Position numbers and translations under genes: made by a program
Notes under the pieces: model-generated
Databases searched by the model: none
What the model saw: only the letters and a program-made list of their open reading frames with translations
Told to the model about the DNA's origin: nothing
Part shown: piece by piece, positions 10,136 to 17,444 of the stretch
Layout: each line of letters starts with the position of its first letter
Position numbering within the stretch: position 1 is the stretch's first letter
Source of the DNA: CSBr16-58 sp051859825
GTDB taxonomy: Bacteria; Bacteroidota; Bacteroidia; Flavobacteriales; Schleiferiaceae
Direction: 5' to 3'
Assembly (NCBI GenBank): GCA_051859825.1
Contig: JBHYFA010000003.1
Span: 1-64,000 of the forward strand
DNA: 64,000 bases

Positions 10136-10254
10136 GGCTGTCTAGAAAGCCTTAGAGCTGCGTTACGCTCATAGTAAAATAGGGTCATTTACATAAGTAA
10201 ACTCCCCTAATTTACTATTTCGCAAGCCTTGCTCTAAAGCTTTCTAGCCTACCC
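10136..10254. repeat. dispersed hairpin repeat, copy 1
   Basis: This element begins 4 bp after the isomerase stop codon. The outer arms CTAGAAAGCCTTAGAGC (10142-10158) and GCTCTAAAGCTTTCTAG (10231-10247) are complementary at 16 of 17 positions. An inner imperfect arm pair lies around TAGTAAAATAGGG (10172-10184) and CCCTAATTTACTA (10205-10217). On its reverse strand the end reads GCTTTCTAGACAGCC preceded by GAGCGTAACGC, matching copies at 48302-48357 and 60573-60640. It could act as a transcription terminator or be a non-autonomous mobile hairpin. Confidence 0.65.
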
Positions 10255-10296
10255 ATTTGGTTGTGGATATTCACCTCTAGTTTATACCCGTTTTCT

Positions 10297-11013
10297 ATGA
10301 GTAATCCTGTTGTAAAAATCACCGACCTTGGTATCATCGATTACCAAAAAGCTTGGGATTATCAGGAGGAGATTTTTCAGGGAATTGTGGATCAGAAAAT
10401 CGCCCGGCGTAGCAATCCTGATTTGGATGTTCCTCTGAATCATCTATTTCTATGTCAGCATCCCCACGTTTACACCATTGGTAAGAGCGGGAAAGAGCAG
10501 CATTTACTTATTGATGAAGCGCGTTTGACCTCTATTGGCGCGGAGGTGTATCGCACCAATCGTGGTGGGGATATTACGTATCACGGTCCGGAGCAAGCGG
10601 TGGTTTACCCCCTTTTTGATCTCGACCAATTTTTTACCGACATTCACAAATACCTTCGTTATTTGGAGGAAGCCGTGATTCTCACCTTGGCTGAATATAG
10701 TTTGCAAGGCGATCGTTCACCGGGTGAAACTGGGGTTTGGCTTGATGTTCAGCATCGGCCGAGAAAAATCTGCGCCATGGGGGTTCGCGCCGCACGCTGG
10801 GTTACCATGCACGGACTCGCGCTCAATGTAAACACCAACATGCAGTATTTTCAGCACATTGTTCCTTGTGGTATTCAAGACAAAGCGGTTACCAGCATGG
10901 AGCAAGAACTCGGTGGTCAAGTGCCTGTGGAGGAGGTAAATGTAAAATTGGTCAAGCACTTGGAGCGTTTGTTTGGGTTTGAAATTGCCAAGGACGGTAA
11001 AGAATCGGAATAG
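10297..11013 (+). CDS. lipB: octanoyl-ACP:protein octanoyltransferase
   Basis: Transfers octanoate from acyl carrier protein to lipoyl domains, the first step of lipoate synthesis for pyruvate and 2-oxoglutarate dehydrogenases. I start at the ATG at 10297 (MSNPVVKI); the in-frame TTG at 10261 would add 12 non-conserved residues. Family landmarks are HPHVYTIGKSGKEQ, the substrate loop RGGDITYHGPEQ, RKICAMGVR with the catalytic Lys, HGLALNVN, and VPCGI with the catalytic Cys that carries the acyl intermediate. The ~238-aa length is normal. No lipA is adjacent. Confidence 0.95.
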   Translation: MSNPVVKITDLGIIDYQKAWDYQEEIFQGIVDQKIARRSNPDLDVPLNHLFLCQHPHVYTIGKSGKEQHLLIDEARLTSIGAEVYRTNRGGDITYHGPEQAVVYPLFDLDQFFTDIHKYLRYLEEAVILTLAEYSLQGDRSPGETGVWLDVQHRPRKICAMGVRAARWVTMHGLALNVNTNMQYFQHIVPCGIQDKAVTSMEQELGGQVPVEEVNVKLVKHLERLFGFEIAKDGKESE

Positions 11014-11351
11014 AAAGACTGTGGTATTCAATTTTAAAGAAGCTATTGTTGAGTATTCTGGCCCGAAATAACTGCTCAAAAATTTCATGTAACATTTTTT
11101 CATCGAAAAAAGTGTAGATTTTTACATTTATTCGTGGGAAAAAGTGTGTAAAATCGCAGATTTTCCTTAAGAAAAATGTTTCCGCTTTTCCATGTCGCCA
11201 TACCGCGAAGAATCTTGGTTGATCAATATTCCGCTATTTGCTGTGGAGGGATTTTTGTCTACGAAAAAATAACTGCTACTACGAATTGGGAATTGCTTGT
11301 ACTCAAATCATGATTCAATGAAAAGAATCAACGGAGAACGAGAAATGACAA
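11014..11351. other. 338-bp intergenic region, no feature recognised
   Basis: This gap separates lipB and the end of the arsR-type operon, which converge. It is AT-rich with no sizeable ORF, no tRNA-like fold and no strong hairpin that I could find. It may contain weak terminators for both sides, but I cannot point to one. Confidence 0.4.
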
Positions 11352-11990
11352 CTATTTGCGACCTTTGTTTAAAACATCGGTTTTGATGAAGTCGTTTTTC
11401 AACCTCGGCTGCCATGTAAAATCCGCCAATGGTTCTACTATAAATAAATCTTCAGGCTTACTGGCCAAGAGGAATTCGGTGAAGTCGTCTTCGAGGGCTT
11501 TCAGGTGGTCGAGCTCGGCGGGCGATAACTTGCGCGCTACGGCCAAGGCGCCCAAACTGTCGATCGCGCTTGGCTTAACACCTTCGCGCATACGTACGCG
11601 AAAGCTCTCCCCATTGTCGATGCGTTGGACGATGTAAATGCCACCGGGATTGTTGTCTACGTAAAAGGAATTAAATTGATACCGACCGCCGGTCAGGTAA
11701 ATGGCCACGTCCGTAAGGCACGGTGATGGGGCGCTGACAACCCGGAGATTGGTGCGGTCGATGGCCTCGTTTGGGTACATCTGCTTCATCACCTGATCCA
11801 TCGCCAATGCCCCCACCACCAATCCGTCGCACAGATGCCCGTGAAACCGAGCCAGATCGTCTAAGGTCACTTGCTGTTCGTGCATGCGGTATCCCTTGGA
11901 AAAATCGGTGTCGGTTACGGTAAATAATACCGTCGGTTCTGATGAACACGCCACTGCGGCGAAGATGAAAAGAGCGAATAATCGCGTCAT
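11352..11990 (-). CDS. FmdE-like lipoprotein, last gene of the arsR-type operon
   Basis: A ~212-aa exported protein starting at the ATG at 11990, which overlaps the upstream permease stop in an ATGA arrangement (translational coupling). A longer frame up to 12254 exists but is the antisense-frame shadow of the permease. The N-terminus MTRLFALFIFAAVAC is a lipoprotein signal with Cys-15 as the likely lipidated residue. FHGHLCDGLVVGALAMD matches the Cys/His motif of the FmdE family (subunit E of formylmethanofuran dehydrogenase and relatives), and SAPSPCLTDV supplies a second conserved Cys. FmdE-like domains usually bind a metal. Its substrate here is unknown. Its place behind redox and permease genes suggests a periplasmic metal- or metalloid-handling role, which is inference. 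Confidence 0.75.
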   Translation of the reverse strand: MTRLFALFIFAAVACSSEPTVLFTVTDTDFSKGYRMHEQQVTLDDLARFHGHLCDGLVVGALAMDQVMKQMYPNEAIDRTNLRVVSAPSPCLTDVAIYLTGGRYQFNSFYVDNNPGGIYIVQRIDNGESFRVRMREGVKPSAIDSLGALAVARKLSPAELDHLKALEDDFTEFLLASKPEDLFIVEPLADFTWQPRLKNDFIKTDVLNKGRK

Positions 11991-12694
11991 ATCAGTTTGA
12001 AATAGATGTTGATGTAATACAATCCGGTAAGTAAAAATACCACCCCGGCTACAAGGCGCATGACTTTTTCTACCTTGGTGATGGCGCGAAAATATAGCCC
12101 CAGTTTTTCCAAACTGAACGCCACGACAAATGCAAAGAGTATAACGGGAAGACCGGTTCCGATTGAAAACAATACGGGCAGTCCCAAACCGGCTTCCGAA
12201 CTGATGGTCATGGGGATGAGCATGGCAAAAAACAACGCTCCGCTGTACGGACAAAAGGCGAGGGCGAATAGAGCGCCCAGTAAGAAAGCGCCTAGCAGTC
12301 CTTTGTCTTTAAATCGATCCGAAAGTTTATCGGCGAAACCGCCGCCTTTTATAAATCCGAGTTTGATAACGTCGAGCATGATGAGGCCCAAGATGACCAG
12401 TACAAATCCGAGGTACTTTTCGCCGTTGGCTTGAAAGGCCTTGGCAACTTTAAACTTGCTGGCGCCAAAGTAGATGGTTGCTCCGATGGCCGTGTAAGAC
12501 AGCATGCGTCCAAGGGTGTAAAGCGCTCCACTCAGCAGCACCATATTGCGCTTAGAAATGGTCTTGGCAATGTAGGCCGTAGCCGTGATATTGGTGGCCA
12601 ATGGACAAGGCGCTATGGCCGTAAGCAACCCTAATGCAAAGGCTGCCAACAAGGGCGTATCTTGGTTTTGCGCCAAATCCTGTAGCCAGTCCAC
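11987..12694 (-). CDS. ArsG-like / CcdA-DsbD-type membrane permease
   Basis: An integral membrane protein of ~235 aa with about six helices. It carries the paired Cys-Pro motifs of the DsbD/CcdA superfamily: GLLTAIAPCPLATN in the first helix and LAFCPYSGALFF in the fourth. In arsenic clusters, close relatives following ArsF-like proteins are called ArsG and are proposed to export trivalent aromatic arsenicals; that name here rests on motif and context. The open frame extends to a TTG at 12721 inside the upstream gene. I prefer the GTG at 12694, 4 nt after that gene's stop and about 10 nt after a GGA-containing purine tract. An alternative role is passing electrons across the membrane to the CxxC lipoprotein encoded just upstream. 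Confidence 0.8.
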   Translation of the reverse strand: MDWLQDLAQNQDTPLLAAFALGLLTAIAPCPLATNITATAYIAKTISKRNMVLLSGALYTLGRMLSYTAIGATIYFGASKFKVAKAFQANGEKYLGFVLVILGLIMLDVIKLGFIKGGGFADKLSDRFKDKGLLGAFLLGALFALAFCPYSGALFFAMLIPMTISSEAGLGLPVLFSIGTGLPVILFAFVVAFSLEKLGLYFRAITKVEKVMRLVAGVVFLLTGLYYINIYFKLI

Positions 12695-12698
12695 CTGC

Positions 12699-13118
12699 TT
12701 ACTGTCCTTTAAATTCCGCAATATGCGCCTGAAGTCCTTCCATAAATGAAGCTTCGTCTTTGGCTTTCATAAAGGCAAATTCCGTAAGGTTCTTTTTGGC
12801 TCCGGTTTCCAAATCGTGGAGAAATAGCGCCGTACCGGTAGCTTCAAAGGCCTCTGCTTCGCGTTCGTTCGCCGGATCGTCAACGTTGACGGTGCGAAAC
12901 GGAATATCTGCTAGGTTTTTGAGCGTCTCCTGGGTGTTGTGCTCAATTTTATTGCAGGTCATACAACGGTGCTCGGAGTGAAACTGTATGACCTCTACGT
13001 TGCCGGAGTACCGTACCTCACTGGTTTCTGTAGATGCGGATGATTCGGTGTTGTTGGCGCCCGATTGGCACGCCACGGCAAATGCTGTTGCCATCAGAAT
13101 GGTTACAATTAATTTCAT
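12699..13118 (-). CDS. thioredoxin-fold lipoprotein, ArsF-like
   Basis: A 139-aa exported protein. The signal MKLIVTILMATAFAVAC ends in a lipobox, followed by a low-complexity Ser/Thr/Glu linker and a thioredoxin-like domain from ~residue 40. The redox motif is HRCMTCNKIE (CxxC), followed by VNVDDPAN and a Trp-free C-terminal half. This matches what I know of the ArsF family, described in arsEFG clusters as part of reduction of nitro-aromatic arsenicals. The call is by motif and neighbourhood. The next gene, a DsbD-like permease, begins 4 nt after this stop, so the two probably act as a redox pair at the membrane. Confidence 0.75.
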   Translation of the reverse strand: MKLIVTILMATAFAVACQSGANNTESSASTETSEVRYSGNVEVIQFHSEHRCMTCNKIEHNTQETLKNLADIPFRTVNVDDPANEREAEAFEATGTALFLHDLETGAKKNLTEFAFMKAKDEASFMEGLQAHIAEFKGQ

Positions 13119-13147
13119 GAGATTGAATTTAGGGATTAAAGTGGTAT

Positions 13148-14122
13148 TTATAATATGAGGTTGAACACATATCCGGAGATAATAATGAAGATGGTGATGG
13201 TGGCAAAAAAGATAGCCAGCAGTTTAAAGGTCATAACCTTTTTGAGCAGGGTGCCTTCGGGGATCGACAAACCTACGGTAGCCATCATGAAGGCAATGGC
13301 GGTACCTAAGGGGATGCCTTTTGCCACAAATACTTGAATGACAGGAACGATGGCGGCCACATTGGCGTACATGGGTACGGCGAGTATCACCGCTAAGGGT
13401 ACAGTCCACCACTTGTCCTGTCCGAGATGCTGTTCAAAAAAATCTTCCGGAACGTAGCCGTACATGGCGGCTCCTATCCCAATACCGATGACGATGTAGA
13501 GCAGGACGCCGCGAACGATGTCCCACGCTTCGCGGGTAATTGCCGGTAGGCGCTGTACGAATGTGCGTTTTTCTTCCTCATAAGCAGCTTTTTCTTGCGC
13601 ATTAGCCAGGATGTCTTTTACCCAGTCGGTGAGCAGGTGTTCCAATTTTAACTTCCCTAAAAACCAGCCGCCGAATGTGCCGAGTAGAATGCCCGACACG
13701 GCGTAAATGAGGGTGGCTTTTACGCCAAAGAAGCCCAGAAACATGGCCACCGCTATCTGGTTGACCAAAGGGGAGGTGATGAGAAAGGACAGTGTGACAC
13801 CGAGCGGCACACCACCTTGCACAAAACCAATAAACAGCGGCACAGAGGAGCACGAACAGAACGGCGTTATCGAACCAAATAAGGAAGCGAAAAAATACTC
13901 GAGACCGTACAGTTTCTTACGGTTGAGATAGTCGCGAAGTCGTTCAACAGGAAAGTACGCATTGACAATACCCATGACCATGACAATCACGAATAGCAGT
14001 AAGAGAATTTTTAGTGTGTCGTACACAAAGAAGCTGAGGGAGATGCCCAGTCTGCTTTCTTCTGCAATGTTAAATACGCCGAAGATCAACCAATCGGCAA
14101 AAAATTGAATCCAATCAAACAT
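13148..14122 (-). CDS. DUF318/ArsP-type permease
   Basis: A 324-aa inner-membrane permease with about eight helices in two halves. The first half carries TPFCSCSSVPLFIGF, the cysteine-rich signature of the DUF318 (ArsP/YraQ) family, and the second half carries the matching VPMYANVAAIVPVI segment. ArsP members export trivalent organoarsenicals, and other members have been linked to copper and zinc, so the substrate is not settled. A charged cytoplasmic loop (~180-200, rich in Glu and Lys) joins the halves. The gene begins 3 nt after the upstream CxxC protein, a pairing commonly seen for this permease family. Confidence 0.85.
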   Translation of the reverse strand: MFDWIQFFADWLIFGVFNIAEESRLGISLSFFVYDTLKILLLLFVIVMVMGIVNAYFPVERLRDYLNRKKLYGLEYFFASLFGSITPFCSCSSVPLFIGFVQGGVPLGVTLSFLITSPLVNQIAVAMFLGFFGVKATLIYAVSGILLGTFGGWFLGKLKLEHLLTDWVKDILANAQEKAAYEEEKRTFVQRLPAITREAWDIVRGVLLYIVIGIGIGAAMYGYVPEDFFEQHLGQDKWWTVPLAVILAVPMYANVAAIVPVIQVFVAKGIPLGTAIAFMMATVGLSIPEGTLLKKVMTFKLLAIFFATITIFIIISGYVFNLIL

Positions 14123-14125
14123 GGA

Positions 14126-14359
14126 TTAAACCAGCAAGTTTTTAATTTCTGAGACATCAGGCACGCGACCTTTGATTTTAATCACCTCATCAACCACCAC
14201 GGCGGGGGTTGACATAACGTTATAGGTCATGATTTCGGTGATGTCTTCCACTTTTATCACCTCTGCTTGGATGTTGGCTTCGTCGATGGCTTTGAGTACA
14301 TTGGCGTGGGTGCTTTTGCATTTGGCACAGCCGGTACCGAGAATTTTGATGGTTTTCAT
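14126..14359 (-). CDS. small thioredoxin-fold redox protein (redox-active disulfide protein 2 type)
   Basis: A 77-aa cytoplasmic protein with a glutaredoxin/thioredoxin fold. GTGCAKCKSTHANV holds the CxxC active site near the start, and MSTPAVVVDE contains the conserved cis-Pro. The size and motifs match the redox-active disulfide protein 2 family, often found next to DUF318 permeases and in some arsenic clusters (I recall an ArsE of this general kind). Likely role: thiol chemistry or metalloid hand-over to the permease that follows at 3 nt. The gap from arsR is 18 bp, so it is in the same transcript. Confidence 0.85.
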   Translation of the reverse strand: MKTIKILGTGCAKCKSTHANVLKAIDEANIQAEVIKVEDITEIMTYNVMSTPAVVVDEVIKIKGRVPDVSEIKNLLV

Positions 14360-14377
14360 GTTTGGATATGGTTGAAA

Positions 14378-14695
14378 TTAAACAGATGCGTTCGGTGAGG
14401 AAAGCGTGTTGTTGATCAAGGCTTTGGCGCGTTGCCAGTTGTCGCGATTGATGCAGTACTTGATGTTGGGCGGCGTGATGCTGCCTTGAATCAAGCCGGC
14501 ATCTTTGAGTGCTTTCAAATGCTGTGAAAGTGTAGATTTTGCTACGGGAAGTATTTGCGCCATATCGCCGTGGAAACAGCAGGCCTGATCGTTGAGCAGT
14601 TCGAGAATAGCAATCCTAACCGGGTGGCCGAGTGCTTTGGCAAATCGGGCGGTTTCGGTGTGTTGCTCGCTGATGATGTAAGCTTGTGTTTCCAT
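14378..14695 (-). CDS. ArsR-family metalloregulator
   Basis: A 105-aa winged-helix repressor, first gene of the operon. The DNA-binding core is FAKALGHPVRIAILELL and KSTLSQHLKALKDAGLI. The vicinal pair in NDQACCFHGDM sits at the start of the helix-turn-helix, where ArsR-type sensors bind As(III) or Sb(III); other proteins of this set respond to different metals, so the inducer is inferred. The six genes downstream to 11352 share strand and have tight spacing. The palindrome at 14701-14737 over its promoter is the expected autoregulatory site. Confidence 0.9.
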   Translation of the reverse strand: METQAYIISEQHTETARFAKALGHPVRIAILELLNDQACCFHGDMAQILPVAKSTLSQHLKALKDAGLIQGSITPPNIKYCINRDNWQRAKALINNTLSSPNASV

Positions 14696-14700
14696 GTCGT

Positions 14701-14743
14701 ATTCGTTGTTCGCAAAACTACGAACAAATTAACGAATGCGCAA
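14701..14743 (-). promoter_or_regulatory. arsR-operon promoter with operator centred on the -7 box
   Basis: On the minus strand TTG (14743-14741) is followed after 20 nt by TAGTTTTG (14720-14713), an exact match to the Bacteroidota TTG/TAnnTTTG promoter. An inverted repeat flanks the -7 box symmetrically: ATTCGTTGTTCG at 14701-14712, and CGAACAA (14721-14727) with ACGAAT (14732-14737) on the other side. ArsR bound here would cover the -7 element. The ATG at 14695 implies a very short leader. Confidence 0.75.
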
Positions 14744-15013
14744 GGGCATCATTTTTTTTGGTGGAGGTCAAGTTTGCATATGTTCAGAAAACAAAAAAAA
14801 ATGGACATATATGTGAAAGGTGTTCATTTTTTGTGCGCTTAACACAACAAATTGCTAAAATGATAAAAATAAAATTTTGCTTTGACCTGAAAACATTTTT
14901 TGGGCATAGTTGCCATCATAGAAGAATCCCCGTGTATTTATTTGGGTTTTTGTATTGAAACGGCACATAGGTCAAACACACCAAAACATTTAGACCATCT
15001 CGTTTTCCATAAT

Positions 15014-15076
15014 TGCACAACGTATTGAGCAGTTTCAATAAAAATTGTTCAATACGTTGTGCATTTTGTATATTTG
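15014..15076 (+). promoter_or_regulatory. padR promoter with a perfect 15-bp inverted-repeat operator
   Basis: TGCACAACGTATTGA (15014-15028) and its exact reverse complement TCAATACGTTGTGCA (15049-15063) are separated by 20 nt. Between and beyond them lies TTG (15045-15047), a 21-nt spacer and TATATTTG (15069-15076), a good Bacteroidota promoter. The right arm lies inside the promoter spacer, so a regulator bound to both arms would block polymerase. The PadR protein encoded directly downstream is the obvious candidate. Transcription should start near 15083. Confidence 0.7.
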
Positions 15077-15409
15077 CCTCAGATTCTTAGGTATGAACAA
15101 ACATATATAAAAGGTTTTTTAGAAGATATTGTCCTGCACCTCATTCGCGAGAAGGGCGAGAGTTATGGCTATGAGCTTACGCGGATGGTGGAGGAACGAA
15201 CGAAGGGGGTGATACAAATAAATGAAGGTGCGCTGTATCCGGTTTTGCATAAATTGGAACAAAAAGGCGTGCTGGAGAGTGAATTTAAAACCGCTGCCAA
15301 TCGTCCGAGGAAATACTACCGCCTGGCCGCGAAGTATAAAGCAGCTCAGAAAGAAAATGAGACGGATGCCAAGAATTACATTGCCGCCCTACAGGCTATT
15401 TTTCAGTAG
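15059..15409 (+). CDS. PadR-family transcriptional regulator (start region apparently frameshifted)
   Basis: A winged-helix regulator of ~105-116 aa. GFLEDIVLHLIREKGESYGYEL, GALYPVLHKLEQKGVLE and RPRKYYRLA are PadR hallmarks, followed by a short C-terminal dimerisation helix. The open frame begins at a GTG (15059) that lies upstream of the predicted transcription start. An ATG at 15093 sits where the family normally starts but is out of frame and stops after five codons. One extra base within about 15 nt of that ATG would give MNKTYIKGFLED, a normal PadR N-terminus. Either a base is missing in the assembly or the gene is truly damaged. It is followed by its usual partner, a membrane protein. 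Confidence 0.8.
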   Translation: MHFVYLPQILRYEQTYIKGFLEDIVLHLIREKGESYGYELTRMVEERTKGVIQINEGALYPVLHKLEQKGVLESEFKTAANRPRKYYRLAAKYKAAQKENETDAKNYIAALQAIFQ

Positions 15410-15415
15410 AATGCG

Positions 15416-16231
15416 ATGCTGCATGGGTTCAAATATCAACCAATACACGCCAAAGCAGTTTTTCTTTTAAACATAAACGTAAACAAAGATGAATGCCAAC
15501 CGAGAACTGACCAAGAACAGTTGAAGTACATTTTTGATGTGTGCAAAAAATGGGACGTGGAGTATGTGGACTTGCGTCTTGAGCTGGTTGATCACATCGC
15601 TTCTCGCATTTCCGATATTTGGGAAGATGAACCAGACTTGCCTTTTAAAGATGCCTTTCATCGAGTGTATAAATCTTTCGGGATTTATGGTTTGCACAAC
15701 ATTGTCGAAGATCACCAAAAAATAATGAATCGCAGGTATTGGCAGGAGTTTAAAAATGGAATTAAGGTGTGGATTACCCCACCTCGTGTTATTGCGACAC
15801 TTTGTTTGCCCGCCGTACTCTATTCGTTTTTTAAGCTGATTCCCGTGTCGGTAGCGCCTATGCTTCTGACTACCTTTTTGCTCGTGGTGGTAGGCGCCAT
15901 CGTTTTGGCACTGAAGTCTCGAAATTTATCCAAACACATTGAAGGCGAGCGAACCATGCTGCTCTCTACTCCTCGACAGTTTTTATGGATTGTTTACTTC
16001 CTGTTTTTTGTGCCTTTTCAGCCCGTGTATAGCCATTTGATTTTTGCAAAAGAGACCAACGCAGATTTTCTTCTAACCACCCCGGGAATGATTTTCACAT
16101 CAGCAATTATCACCATCAGCTTGATAACATTAGCCATTCATTTCCGAATAATTAAATTGGCAGAGGCACAGTTGGATCAGGTGAAGATCCATTTGGAAGG
16201 ACTAAATGTTGATAATCACATACGCCAATAA
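15416..16231 (+). CDS. PadR-linked membrane protein of unknown function (start region apparently frameshifted)
   Basis: This encodes a soluble N-terminal ~100 aa (FDVCKKWDVEYVDLRLELVDHIASRI, then DAFHRVYKSFG) and about five membrane helices from ~residue 130. Proteins of this plan accompany PadR regulators in many Bacteroidota; I know no function. The open frame starts at ATG 15416, but its first ~25 residues look non-coding. A better ATG at 15489 reads MNANRELTK and then stops in the wrong frame. One added base near 15513 would join it to EQLKYIFDV, giving a natural N-terminus. This is the same one-base deficit seen in the PadR gene. The 3' end overlaps the convergent gene by 16 bp. Confidence 0.7.
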   Translation: MLHGFKYQPIHAKAVFLLNINVNKDECQPRTDQEQLKYIFDVCKKWDVEYVDLRLELVDHIASRISDIWEDEPDLPFKDAFHRVYKSFGIYGLHNIVEDHQKIMNRRYWQEFKNGIKVWITPPRVIATLCLPAVLYSFFKLIPVSVAPMLLTTFLLVVVGAIVLALKSRNLSKHIEGERTMLLSTPRQFLWIVYFLFFVPFQPVYSHLIFAKETNADFLLTTPGMIFTSAIITISLITLAIHFRIIKLAEAQLDQVKIHLEGLNVDNHIRQ

Positions 16232-16929
16232 GCTCCGAATGTTAAGCCAGCGCCGTAAGGCAACCATCTAATATCGTTTTCAGTGTTTATCATATTCGTG
16301 AGAAAGTGCTCGAAATATGGCGATATGCGTAATTTAAACTTTCTCGACGGATTGTATTCAACGCCAAAACCAACCTGACCAGAGAGCAGGAAGCGGTTAA
16401 TTAGATTTTCATCTTTATCAAACATTCTGTTGCGCGACCTTTCCAAATTCAGCTCTTTATCAGGGATAACTGAACTATACTGAACTATTGATATATGTCC
16501 ACGCAATCCTGCTTGGGCAAACCACGACCATTTGCTGTCGTTGAAATAATAATTCAGCAGAAAAGGAACGGAAACTTTGTGGTATTCGTTGATTAAGGTT
16601 ATAGTGTGGGGATTGTCGCTAGGTAAAATAAATCCCAAAGTTGGGTCTATATTTCCAAAATTTGTCTCAAACTTATTTATTTCTGTATAAAGACTATAAA
16701 TCAAGTCGGTTTGCAGTGTTAATCGCGGGGAGATATTCCAAAGTGCACTCAGGCCAATACTTCCTCCAATAAAGTTTTCCCAATCAATGATATTGGGGAA
16801 TGATTCACTGGTTATTGATATTCCCGTAACAGCTGGAGACAGACTTACACCAATGTAGTGGTCTTTTCGGTATTGACCGTGGAGGTTCAAACTTAGGCCA
16901 ATAACGAGAAGTAATGTTGCTAGACGCAT
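16216..16929 (-). CDS. outer-membrane beta-barrel protein
   Basis: A 237-aa protein with a signal peptide (residues ~1-18, ending NLHGQ) followed by alternating amphipathic strands separated by short turns and longer polar loops. The pattern fits an eight-strand OmpA/PorT-like barrel. Typical strand text includes KVSVPFLLNYYF, GQVGFGVEYNP and YGAGLTFGAYWRM, the last a C-terminal aromatic strand. No enzymatic or binding motif is visible, so function is unknown. It lies 38 bp downstream of the DoxX-like gene on the same strand and may be co-transcribed with it. Confidence 0.7.
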   Translation of the reverse strand: MRLATLLLVIGLSLNLHGQYRKDHYIGVSLSPAVTGISITSESFPNIIDWENFIGGSIGLSALWNISPRLTLQTDLIYSLYTEINKFETNFGNIDPTLGFILPSDNPHTITLINEYHKVSVPFLLNYYFNDSKWSWFAQAGLRGHISIVQYSSVIPDKELNLERSRNRMFDKDENLINRFLLSGQVGFGVEYNPSRKFKLRISPYFEHFLTNMINTENDIRWLPYGAGLTFGAYWRM

Positions 16930-16967
16930 GGGTGTTAATTTGCCCGTAAAAGTAGTGATGAAATGTT

Positions 16968-17360
16968 TTATGTCTGCCCACTTATTGATTTACTAGCCCA
17001 AATTCCACAGAGTATTAGAAAGGGGTGGATAATTATGAGTCGTACCCAAGCAAGCCAGGGTGGAACGCAAATACTCTCGTTGACGCAACTTCCTATTTGT
17101 ATGAAGTGCCAATGCGAAGGGATAAAGGCAATCATAAGGGCTGCAATCCCCCAGCCGGCATACCATCGGGTTTTTGGAAAGAGCAGACCTATTCCCAGTA
17201 ATATCTCAATAAGGCCAGCCAAAACATTTAGAGCTTCGGGTTGTGGGAAATACGGTGGTATAAGTGGTAGATAAAAGGCGGGCATAACAAAATGGTTGAT
17301 GCCGGCAACTATGAAGAAAAGAGATAAAATGCGGAGGTTGGTCTTTTTGCTGAAGCGCAT
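16968..17360 (-). CDS. DoxX-like small membrane protein
   Basis: A 130-aa protein with four predicted helices. FFIVAGINHFVMPAFY, the LAGLIEILLGIGLLFP helix and AALMIAFIPSHWHFI resemble the DoxX/MauE group of small quinone- or redox-related membrane proteins. The His and Asn in the first helix (GINHF) and the acidic residue in LIEILLG are the conserved polar positions. Role is unclear; family members are linked to redox defence and membrane electron flow. It is divergent from the FAD oxidoreductase across 84 bp, and the two may be functionally related. Confidence 0.75.
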   Translation of the reverse strand: MRFSKKTNLRILSLFFIVAGINHFVMPAFYLPLIPPYFPQPEALNVLAGLIEILLGIGLLFPKTRWYAGWGIAALMIAFIPSHWHFIQIGSCVNESICVPPWLAWVRLIIIHPFLILCGIWASKSISGQT

Positions 17361-17444
17361 GGGATGGATTGTTTGTTTTTGATTTGGCTAACAAAATCCT
17401 GTGTCGTGTGGTTTATTTTTGTGCCAAATTTAATCCGATTTGTT

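Noticed and set aside
11991..12254. N-terminal extension of the FmdE-like frame to 12254
   Set aside because: The extension lacks protein character and lies over the permease gene in another frame. The ATG at 11990 gives a lipoprotein signal and an ATGA overlap.
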